Of a DNA stretch of 35,543 nt, positions 24,832-34,508 are shown in pieces. Below the pieces are notes generated by a model, which saw nothing but the letters and a program-made list of their open reading frames with translations, did no database searches and was not told where the DNA came from. The DNA is taken from assembly GCA_002104895.1 (NCBI GenBank), contig MCFG01000425.1, forward strand, positions 20,001 to 55,543. The letters run 5' to 3'. Both the position numbers and the translations under genes were made by a program. This stretch comes from Anaeromyces robustus (lineage: Eukaryota > Neocallimastigomycota > Neocallimastigomycetes > Neocallimastigales > Neocallimastigaceae). How positions within the stretch are numbered: the stretch's first letter is position 1; every line of letters starts with the position of its first letter.

Positions 24832-26883
24832 TATTTATTTATTTATTTATTTATATTTATTTATTTATTTATTTATATATTAAAAAATATCAAAGAATTT
24901 ATATAATTCAATATGTTTTTTTTTAGTATACTATACTTTTTTTTTTTTATTATTTGAAAATATATATATATATATATATATATGAAACAAGAAATAGATA
25001 AATATATAAAATTAAGGACAAAAATAATTCAAGCAATAATCTATCAATTCTACTTTATTATAAATATTATTTTAATCATAATTCTTACAAATATATTGAA
25101 AAAGATATATTTTATATAATTTTGTTTATTACTTATTATTTTTATTCATATTTATTATAAAAAAAAATGAAAAAAATAACAAATTATTATAATGAAGTGA
25201 TAAACATAGTATAGATTTATTTTTTTTTTATTTCATTATTTTTTCATTATTAAAAAAGTGCATAATTTTCTCTTAATTTATAGATTTTTTTTTATTTAAA
25301 TGATTATCATTTACAATTACAATCCATATATATAATTAATTATCATATATATTTGTTAGATATTATTAAAAAAGTAAATATATATAAAAAAAAGTAATAT
25401 TTTATTCTTTATTTTATTATTATTATTTTAGGTAGATTAAATAAATTATTTGATAAATTATATGCGGATCTGATGCGGATTTAATTATAAATAATAAAAG
25501 TTTTATTTTGAATCTTTTTAATTGAAATTATTAATGTTAATATATATTTGGTCTAAATATATTAATTAATCAATCAATCAAAAACAGTATTCAATACGTT
25601 TGTTATATTTTTCTTTTTTTTTTTTTTTTTTTTTTAAAAAAAATAATAAATCTCGATTAATATTCCTTTTAAAAAAAAAATGCTAAACTTTCCAATAAAA
25701 GATATTGATATATTTATAATAATGATAAAAAAGTAAAGCAATTGAAAAGTAGAAACAATCATTATTTATAACTTTTATTTTTAATTTTATTTTTTTTTTT
25801 GTTATTACATTTTAACTTTTAATATATTAAAATATAATAACAATATATAAACTTAAATATTATCCATATTTTACAAAATTATAAACATTTAATTAATTAT
25901 TTACTTTTATGAATATGAATAAGTAAATAAATATAAATAAATAAATAAATATAAAATATTTGATTTATATTAAATATTTTTTTATTTTAATTTATTATTA
26001 TTAATATTATTATTAATATTATTATTATTTTTATTATTATTATAATATGATTTTTTTTAGTATATGAATATATAAAATATTATATTTATTACTGAAATCA
26101 TTGACGTTGATGATTTTAAAAGTTTTTTTTTTTTTTTTTTAGTTGTCATGATGATTATGATAACTTATTATTAATAAGCCAAACAGTTTTTATAAATAAA
26201 TATAAACATAAAAAATGTTAATTACCAACCTTTTAATAAAATATTTATATTTATTACATATATTATACATATATTATACATATAATATAATATACTAATA
26301 TACCTAATAAATAAATATTTTCGACTAGAATAAAAAATTATATATAACCTTAATTATAAATAAATTAAATATTATTAAATTAAATATTAATATTATTAAA
26401 TTAATAGAATTATATATTAAAAAAATCTATATTGAGTCATATTTATATACAATTATGATACAAATAAATGATTAATTTTCCATAATTAATTAATTATTAA
26501 GTATTGTAAAATACTAGTTTAAATATTTAAATATATGTTAATATTTAATATATAATACATTAATATTTGATTATAAACATACTATATTAAGTATTTAGTT
26601 TAATAAATAGATTCTTAATAATAATAATAATATTGTAATATATTAACAAGAAAGAAAAAGAAAAAAGTGGAAAAAAGAAAATTAAAAAAAAAAAAAAAAA
26701 AGTATATATATAAGTATTTTCCCCTCTTTCTATTGATTTAAAAAATAAAAATAGAAAAATAAATTTATAAATAAATAAATTTAAAAATAAATAAAAAAAA
26801 TAAAAAAATCAACAAAAATAAAATAAAAAAAATATAAATAAATAAACAAATAAGAAAAAAGTATTTATTAATTAAATTTAAAA
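23806..26883. other. 3-kb gene-free AT-rich spacer
   Basis: No gene was seen on either strand. 24328-24495 is an ATT-type microsatellite with interspersed CATT units, 24682-24880 is TTTA/TATTTA repeat, and T or A runs of 15-20 bases are frequent. A minus-composition reading frame at 24307-24501 is poly-Ile and spurious. Two copies of ATGCGGAT, at 25462-25469 and 25473-25480, stand out from the background. The last 250 bases before 26884 include TATATATAAG and a pyrimidine stretch at about 26720-26732, possibly promoter of the next gene. Confidence 0.6.
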
Positions 26884-27627
26884 ATGCCAAAACAAACAGC
26901 TGGTCGTGACCAATTAGGTGATTTCGCTCCAAAATTTGCAGAATTAAATGATGATGTTTTATTTGGACAAGTATGGGATAGAGAAGATAAATTACCTTTA
27001 AAAATTAGATCTATTGTAACTATTACTTCTCTTGTTTCTAAAGGTATTATCGACAGTTCTTTAAAATTTCATTTAATGGCAGCCAAAAACAATGGTGTTA
27101 CCAAAACTGAAATGGCCGAAATTCTTACTCATGTTGCTTTTTATGCTGGATGGCCAAATGCTTGGGGAGCATTTAGATTTGCTAAAGAAGTTTATGCTGA
27201 AGACGAAGACAAACCAGATCAACATGGTGGATTTTTCGGTTTAGGTCAACCAAATGATGCTTTTGCTAAATACTTTATTGGTAACTCTTACTTAAACATT
27301 TTAACTGATCCAAAAAAAGATCCACTTATGATTTGTAATGTTACTTTTGAACCAAAATGTAGAAATAATTGGCATATTCATAAAGCTACTTCTGGTGGAG
27401 GTCAAATTTTAATTTGTGTTGATGGTGAAGGTTGGTATCAAGAATTTGGTAAACCAGCCCAAAGTTTAAAACCAGGTGTCATTGTATCAATTCCACCAAA
27501 TGTTAAACATTGGCATGGTGCTAAAAAAGATTCATGGTTTAGTCATCTTGCTTTTGAAGTTCCAGGTGAAAATCCATCTAATGAATGGTTAGAACCAGTT
27601 ACCGATGAAGAATATAATAAATTATAA
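26884..27627 (+). CDS. Carboxymuconolactone decarboxylase-like / cupin fusion protein
   Basis: An intronless frame of 247 residues. Residues about 20-105 form a carboxymuconolactone decarboxylase (CMD) domain, recognised by LPLKIRSIVTI, the helix with KFHLMAAKNNGVT and the block EILTHVAFYAGWPNAWGAF. It has no CxxC pair, so it is not an AhpD-type peroxidase. Residues about 135-235 form a cupin barrel with metal-ligand candidates H164, H166, Q174 and H209 in WHIH and KHWHG. Bacterial proteins with this fusion are common and usually annotated as CMD family; substrate unknown, cytosolic (no signal peptide). The gene is visibly richer in G/C than its surroundings, lacks introns while every other host gene here has several, and ends in ordinary AT-rich DNA. 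Acquisition from rumen bacteria is a reasonable inference. The start codon is in a good AAAAATGCC context. Confidence 0.9.
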   Translation: MPKQTAGRDQLGDFAPKFAELNDDVLFGQVWDREDKLPLKIRSIVTITSLVSKGIIDSSLKFHLMAAKNNGVTKTEMAEILTHVAFYAGWPNAWGAFRFAKEVYAEDEDKPDQHGGFFGLGQPNDAFAKYFIGNSYLNILTDPKKDPLMICNVTFEPKCRNNWHIHKATSGGGQILICVDGEGWYQEFGKPAQSLKPGVIVSIPPNVKHWHGAKKDSWFSHLAFEVPGENPSNEWLEPVTDEEYNKL

Positions 27628-28055
27628 GTTAATAAATTATCATATTAATAATATGTGATAAAAAATAAAAAGATAAAAAGCTTTATATTAATTAGAAATA
27701 ATAAAAGTAATAAAGAGGGGGAAATATTAAACAAAGTGTAAATAAATAAATAAATAAATACATACATACATATAAATAAAAAAATATACATAAAAAAAAA
27801 ATATAAATAAAAAAATATAAATAAAAAAATATAAATAAAAAAATATAAATAAAAAAATTAAAAAAAATTATAAGTATTTGTTTATTATTATTATTATTAT
27901 TATTATTGTTGTTGTTGTTGTTGTTGTTGTTATTGTTGTTGTTGCTGTTATTTATTATTTATTATTGTTATTTATTATTGTTATTTATTATTGTTATTTA
28001 TTATTGTTATTTATTATTGTTGTTATTATTTATTATTGTTATTATTTATTATTTA

Positions 28056-28121
<66 letters not shown>

Positions 28122-28550
28122 TATTATTATTGTAGTTGTTGTTATATATATTAACCTTTTTTTTTCTCTAATACTAATGTACTTCGATTTATTTAAATTT
28201 TTATTTTTATTAAATAAAAGAAATAAACATGTATTTGTTTTTTGATATTATATATATTCAAATATTTTGTTTGTGTATTTAATTAATATTTATTAATTAT
28301 GAAATGTTTTTTGTTTTTATTAATTTATTTATATTTATATATCATATATAAATATATATTCGTATTATGCCGAAAATTGTTTATTTTTTTTGTTTTAAAC
28401 AAATAAAATAAAATGTAAAATTTAACAAGAGTGAATATTTTTCTTTTAATATACATTTTATTTTATTTGTTTAAAACAAAGAATAAACTAAGAGTTGAGG
28501 TGAGTATTTTGTTATAAAATATCAATTGATATTGAATTAAAATAAATAAT

Positions 28551-28583
<33 letters not shown>

Positions 28584-28926
28584 TAATTAATTTAATATTA
28601 ATTATTCTTATCCAATAAGATTAAAAATTTTAATAATATTAATAATGTTTTACTTTACCACAAAAATTTTTAGTTTGATTAAAAAGATTTCTCTTTTTTT
28701 TCTTTTCACCAATATTAAAGATATATCTATATTTATATATCTTTTTTTATTTGGAATCTTTATCTCGACATTAAGAATATATATATATATTAAAGGGGAA
28801 AAAGTGAATAATAAAATATAGAAATAATTTAAGAAAAAAATAAATTATCTTATACTTTTTTGTTAAACAGTGAAAAGTATTTTTTTTAATAAAAATAGTA
28901 TAATATTAATAATATATATATATAAT
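27628..28926. other. Intergenic region with ATT/GTT microsatellite
   Basis: 27780-27860 is a run of AAATATAAATAAA-like units. 27886-28133 is a TTA/TTG microsatellite mixing TTATTG and ATT units, giving poly-Leu, Ile, Val or Tyr reading frames that are not genes. A 29-bp inverted repeat follows at 28389-28480 and an A run at about 28552-28576. The end of this stretch should hold the promoter of the F-box gene. Confidence 0.6.
28389..28480. repeat. Perfect 29-bp inverted repeat, 34-base spacer
   Basis: The arm 28389-28417 (TTTGTTTTAAAC...AATGTA) is the exact reverse complement of 28452-28480; the first mismatches lie just outside each end. Spacer 28418-28451 is AT-rich with no frame. It could form a hairpin in RNA or a cruciform in DNA. 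No target duplication or transposase was seen, so a MITE label is not supported. Confidence 0.9.
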
Positions 28927-29245
28927 ATGGATTCAGCATTAGTTAATAACTATGTTTCAGCATGTAAATATATTATTTTTTTTTAATATATTCATTTTAA
29001 TATATTCATTTATTTTTTTATAACAATTTCATAAATTTTATTATATTTTGACCTTTTTTTTTAATTGTAAAATATAAAAATATATAAAATTTAATTGTAT
29101 AATAAGTAAAAGGAGCTTGGAAAAAATCATCAAAGATTGATCCTGAACAATGTTATATTTTAAGTCTTCCAGAAGAATTAATTGTAAAGATTTTCTCATA
29201 TTTAGATCCTGATACTTTAGTAAGTAGAAAATAATGTAAAAATAG

Positions 29246-29296
<51 letters not shown>

Positions 29297-29728
29297 ATAT
29301 TCATAATATTTTAATTATAACTATAAGAATATTGTTTCATGGGTATGTACTTCATGGAATAGAATTATCCGTAATGAAATTATTTGGAAAGAAGCTTTTT
29401 TAGATAGATTTGAATATATGCCATATGAGTAAATATATAAATATTTTAAAAATATTAAAATTAATTATGAAATTTGAATTTCTTTTTTTTTAATAATTTT
29501 AAAACTTTTTTTTTTTTTAAAAAAAAATTTCATTTATATAATATCATAAATAAAAATATATTTATAATATAGAAAAGTATCAGAAGGAAGATGGAGAGAA
29601 GAATTTACAACAAGAATGAATCTTATTGAGTATATATTCTTATTTTATTAATGAATATAAAAATTTTGATTTTAAAATTCATATAATAATAAATTATTAT
29701 TTATATTAAATATATAATTATGTAATGC

Positions 29729-29760
<32 letters not shown>

Positions 29761-29990
29761 ATGGAAAAGAGGAAAACCAAACGTTTTAGAATATAGATGT
29801 ATGTATCCTATGGCAGATATTTTTTATGCAGATTTTAATAGAAGACGTTTATATACAGGATGGTTAGATCAAGGTATTATTACAATTTCAGATCCAAGTA
29901 CTGGAAGAACAGAACGTCGTCACATAAATTTATTTGGTGATTTTACACCTCAACCTGTATCATGTGTCAAAATTGATAAGTAATTATTAT

Positions 29991-30026
<36 letters not shown>

Positions 30027-32278
30027 ATATTATTATATCTTTAATATATGTATATTAAAATTTAAATGAAATTTTTTAAAAAATTATTCATTATATATAG
30101 AGACCATATCTTTGTTGGTGAATTTGGTGGTCGTATAACCAAAATTTCAAATTTCAAAGATAAATTAAAAAATCTTAAACATAAAAAATATATTCAAAGA
30201 CATGAAACTGCTATTACTTGTATTGAATGGTTATCAACATTTACAAGATTAGTTGTTACTGGTTCAGCAGATGGTCGTGTCATGTTATGGGATACTAAAT
30301 ATGATGCTCGTATTGCTGTTCTTAATTGTAAATATAAAATACAAAATATAATTCATAATTATTATCATAGAAATTATGATGTTAATTATTAATAATTATT
30401 ATAGTAGAAATTATGTGATTAATTATTAATAAATTATTATAATAGAAATTATGATGTTAATTATTAATAATTATTATAATAGAAATTATGTGATTAATTA
30501 TTAATAAATTATTATAATAGAAATTATGATGTTAATTATTAATAATTATTATAATAGATATCATATTATTAATTAATTAAAATATTTATTTATTTTTTTT
30601 TTTTTTTTTTTTTATATTATTTTTATTTGTTTATATATTTTTATAATTTTTAAATTAGCCTATTATGATTCAGCTATAACTTCAATTATTATTAATCCAA
30701 AGAAATATATCATTGTTGGTAATCTAGCAGGACAAGTTCAAATTTGGAATATTAATGTATTTGATTTAATGTCTGCTAAAAAACCACCAGAAGATGGTGA
30801 AGAATTAAATTTAACTTTGGATTATGTTATAGATGTTAGTAATCCAATTCTTTCATTACATTATGATCCAATTATGGAAACCCTTATTATTGCTTGTCAA
30901 AGAGGCTCTAAAGAAAAAAAATTAACACATTGGAGTATACCTCAATTGAAAAAAGTTAATATATTAGATGATGGTGATTATTCCAATGAATTGGCTGTAA
31001 TTTCATGGAGTAAAGAACAACAAGGTGATACTTCAAATGTAGAAAGACCAAAACTTTCTGGTATTAATATTGATACAACAAAATATAAAAATGATGAACT
31101 TCACGGTTTAGAAAATAGTATAGTAGTAAGTTCTGATAATAATGGTATGGTTTATGTATGGAATTTTGATAATAAAAAACAAATTGAAAATGAAGATAGT
31201 GAATATTCCTCTCAAAAACTTATTCAAAAAGATGAAAATGGTGCTAATATTTTAACACCTTTACGTTTATTTAGTCTTCATGAAGGTCCACCAACCTCTA
31301 TTTTAATTGATGCTTTTAAAATTGTTACAGCTGGTTCTGATGGTAAAATTAATATTATTGATAGTTTAAATAGTACATTAATAAGAACTTTCCATTGTAG
31401 AAAATCAAAAAATAATCCAAGAAATCCAAATGTAATGCGTAGATATAATATTATTAATGGTATGGAAATGGATAAATATCAAATTTGTGTTAATTTTGGA
31501 AATAGTATTAAAGTATGGGATTTTGATACTGAACGTGTTAAAGAATCAAAGAAAAAGCATAAAACTAGTAGAGAAATATTATCCTTGAAATTGGCAAGAA
31601 ATAAAAATATAATGGAAGATTATAAAACTTCTTGTGAAATGTTAGAAAAGGAAAAAAAACAAGAAAAAGCAAATTCAAAAATTTCAAAACGTTTTAATGG
31701 TTCAATTAATGAAGTATTAACAGAAGAAGAATTAATGGCATATGCAATGATGTTAAGTATGGATCAAAAGGAACAAGTTATATCTACTACATCATCTACC
31801 TCAAATACAAATATTAATAAAGATGAAAATGAAAATGATGATGAAGATGAAGAAGTTGTTAATGTAATTGATGATGATTTTGAATATGATCCATCTCAAT
31901 TTGAATCTGAACAAGAAGAAATACCAGAAGATTATGTTGATGAACAAGAAAAACGTGACTTCTTATTTGCTACTGAATTAGCTAAACAAGATATGTATAT
32001 GGATAAAATTAGTAATGAAATTAATAATCCAAGTAGTCCTATAGATGATAATTATTATTATGATGATAATGATGAAGATAATGGTATTAGTGCTGAACAA
32101 TACTTTAAAGAAGAAAAACTAAAACAAGAACAAAGAATGAAGAAAAAGACAATTAATTCTTTCAATACAAGTAATAAATCTGATAATGAATTTATAAATG
32201 AAGCCATTAATGATTTTTTAAATGATTCTAATGATACCCATAATAATAGCAATAATAATAATAATAGTAATAATAATA

Positions 32279-32316
<38 letters not shown>

Positions 32317-32601
32317 TATTCATCAATTATTTTAAATGATAAATATATGGAAGAAGGTGAATCTTCTAAATCAAAAGGAGGTAAAAAAGGTAAAAATAAA
32401 AAAAATAAAGGAAAGAAAAAGAATAATTTTATTCCATTAGATCAATGGGAAGATAATTATGAAAATTATTATGATAATGATGTAACGACAAGTAATAACA
32501 ATAATAGTAACCATAATAATAATATAAATAAAGATCCAGCGGATATGAATGAAGAAGAATATCTAAATTATGTTTTACAACTTAGTTTACATGACAAATA
32601 A
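28927..32601 (+). CDS. UFO1: F-box / WD40 protein with C-terminal UIMs, Ufo1-like
   Basis: Seven exons, 28927-28963, 29107-29219, 29328-29428, 29573-29629, 29758-29979, 30101-30327 and 30659-32601, join to 2700 bases and 899 residues with consistent phases. F-box at residues 28-75 (LSLPEELIVKIFSYLDPDTL). WD40-type propeller over about 95-530, with GSADGRVMLWD, VGNLAGQVQIWN, SSDNNGMVYVWNF and TAGSDGKINIID as clear blades. An acidic tail follows with two UIM-like helices, EEELMAYAMMLSMDQKE (about 605-622) and EEEYLNYVLQLSL at the C terminus, a possible degenerate third near 681, a poly-Asn tract (about 777-810) and a Lys/Gly patch. F-box plus WD40 plus UIMs matches yeast Ufo1, the substrate receptor of an SCF ubiquitin ligase; the targets here are unknown. 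The F-box binds Skp1 by family analogy. Confidence 0.85.
29248..29292 (+). repeat. 45-base T run in intron 2 of the F-box gene
   Basis: An uninterrupted T tract that acts as an extreme pyrimidine tract about 35 bases before the AAG acceptor of exon 3 (29328). Confidence 0.85.
30368..30556 (+). repeat. 75-bp tandem repeat, about 2.5 copies, in intron 6 of the F-box gene
   Basis: The string TAGAAATTATGATG starts at 30368, 30443 and 30518, 75 bases apart. Within each unit a sister string TAGAAATTATGTGATT occurs about half way, so the 75-mer is itself a diverged dimer. It lies in the 331-base intron 30328-30658. A reading frame running from exon 6 into it is intron read-through. Confidence 0.88.
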
Positions 32602-33025
32602 AATCTTAAAAATTAAAAATAATATATAATATAATATATATATTATATTTATATATATTCATTAAATCATTTATAATTATCTATCAATAAATTTAGTTTT
32701 TTTTTTTTTTTATTATAAAAAAAAAAAAAAAAATAAATAAACAATATCAAAAATATTGATATTATTAAATCATTCTCTTATTTAACTATTTAACATTAAT
32801 ATTTTAAACTAAAAAATATAATAAAAACAATAAATTATCAAAGAAAAAAAAAAATATATATATATATATATTAAGGTAATATTTATATTTATTTATTTAT
32901 TTATATTCAATTATATTTACAATAATAATTATAATAATAAATTTAAATGATGAAAATATCATCCTTGCACTTCGAGTTTTAGATATCTATGAATATTAAT
33001 TTTTAAAATTAGTATTCTTTACTGT

Positions 33026-33061
<36 letters not shown>

Positions 33062-33122
33062 GAAAAAATTATGGGGATGTCTTTAACACTGAAGATATCT
33101 AGGATTTTCTGATATCTTTTTC

Positions 33123-33158
<36 letters not shown>

Positions 33159-33405
33159 TTTTTTTTTTTTTTTTTTCTTTTTTTTTTTTTTTCATTTATA
33201 TTTAAATATAATATATATAATATTTATTAATATTTTTTATTCATTTTATATTATTTTATTAAACTTTAATTAATATAGGTATTTCCTTTTTAAATATAAT
33301 CGTTTAATTGGGTATATATATTACGAATGATTATTTAATCATAAATTATTTGATTCCTTTCATGCCTAATAGAAACTTAATAATAAATATTTTTAAGAAA
33401 ATATT

Positions 33406-33459
<54 letters not shown>

Positions 33460-33722
33460 AATAAATAATATATATAAAAATATAAATATAATATAATAAA
33501 ACAAAAAAAAATCTAATATTTTATATTTATTAACAATATTATATAAATTTATATTGTTAGTGTATATATATAATATAAAATTTTTTTTAAATATCGGTTC
33601 TATTTTATTATAATTATTATTATTATAATTTTATATTAATTCTGAAATATTCAGTAATTTAAATAATTAAATAATATTTATATATTATTTAAATTATTTT
33701 ATTATTATTAATATTATTATTG

Positions 33723-33776
<54 letters not shown>
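32602..33776. other. Intergenic spacer between the F-box gene and LINE copy 2
   Basis: No gene was seen. 32950-33115 is less repetitive, with three copies of GATATCT and a 13-bp hairpin (32991-33003 with 33005-33017, one T-G pair). 33127-33195 is ATT repeat and T tract. 33413-33457 is a 45-base A run. 33707-33775 is an ATT microsatellite that directly abuts the LINE 5' end. Confidence 0.6.
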
Positions 33777-33864
33777 CCTCTTCTGAGGTCCTGTACTTTC
33801 CAATTTATTGGAATGGTCGGAAGAGGAAGAATGCCTGTCGAGACATGGCGACGTCAATGGCATT
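33777..33864 (+). other. Structured 5' module of LINE copy 2
   Basis: The outer stem pairs 33777-33786 (CCTCTTCTGA) with 33817-33826 (TCGGAAGAGG), with one T-G pair. The inner hairpin is TTCCAA/TTGGAA (33798-33803, 33808-33813) with loop TTTA. The second hairpin is AATGCC/GGCATT (33830-33835, 33859-33864) with inner GTCG/CGAC (33837-33840, 33849-33852) and loop AGACATGG. Confidence 0.75.
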
Positions 33865-33901
33865 GTTACAACTTATGATATTGTACTTGTATCTAAGTTG
33901 G

Positions 33902-33994
33902 GCATTATGCGCAATGATAATGCTTGGTGTAATGATTATTTATATTCACTATTCGGTTAAAGAAGTAGGTAACATTATGCGCAATGATAATGTT
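33902..33994 (+). other. Duplicated hairpin with loop GCGCAATG
   Basis: Hairpin A pairs GCATTAT (33902-33908) with ATAATGC (33917-33923). Hairpin B pairs AACATTAT (33971-33978) with ATAATGTT (33987-33994). Both have the same 8-base loop GCGCAATG and lie 70 bases apart. The outermost shared pair is G-C in A and A-T in B. They are in the 5' leader of LINE copy 2. Confidence 0.8.
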
Positions 33995-33995
33995 A

Positions 33996-34022
33996 GTAAT
34001 AAAAAGTACGACTTTTTATTAC
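33996..34022 (+). other. 12-bp perfect hairpin in LINE copy 2 leader
   Basis: GTAATAAAAAGT (33996-34007) pairs perfectly with ACTTTTTATTAC (34011-34022) across the loop ACG. It begins two bases after hairpin B of the duplicated pair. Confidence 0.8.
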
Positions 34023-34508
34023 AATCCATTTTTTTTTTTCTTTGAAATAATTACCTTACACTATTTATGTTATTTAGTTTATATTGCAGTTCTTTTTACA
34101 ATTAAGTTTTTTATGTTTCTATCAATTCTACACTATTATTCTTATATACAGCACAATCAATACAACACAATAAATACTATACAATACAATTTTTTACATA
34201 CCAACAATAAAAGTTTTTTTATTCACTAATACATCATTCACAACGTTCAATTATATATACAACTACACAGTTGAATCTCTTACTTTTTCTCTCAACAATA
34301 TTTCTCAGTCATTTACTATAATTCTTTTCATTGCTAAGTTTTTTTTTATATACTTTTTTATTTTTTAATTATATATTAAAATCAAAAAAAAAAAAAAAAA
34401 AAAAATTTGCTATTTTCTATTATAATACATTTATATTTTTTTTATTTTATTATTTTTTTTTTTTATTATTTTTTTTTTTTTTATATAGATTCTTATCAGC
34501 CTTATCAA
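34023..34508 (+). other. Remaining 5' leader of LINE copy 2
   Basis: A pyrimidine-rich and CAA/ACA-rich stretch, then A and T runs at 34383-34405 and 34437-34482. No coding potential: short plus-strand frames here lack similarity to copy 1 and are broken. A TATATAG at 34482-34488, 21 bases before the start codon, looks like an intron acceptor, but no matching donor was established. Confidence 0.5.

Noticed and set aside
27878-28245. Overlapping poly-Leu, Ile, Val and Tyr reading frames.
   Set aside because: They are translations of the TTA/TTG microsatellite; no start context, introns or similarity.
33777-33864. Assignment of the 5' module to HDV-like or twister ribozymes.
   Set aside because: The nested order of stems is compatible with an HDV-like plan, but a convincing P2 pseudoknot and catalytic-C joiner could not be traced in both copies; twister landmarks are absent. 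Kept only as an unclassified structure.
33845-34045. Hydrophobic reading frame in the LINE copy 2 leader, possibly a small first ORF.
   Set aside because: No counterpart in copy 1, and it overlays the structured hairpins, which explain the sequence better.
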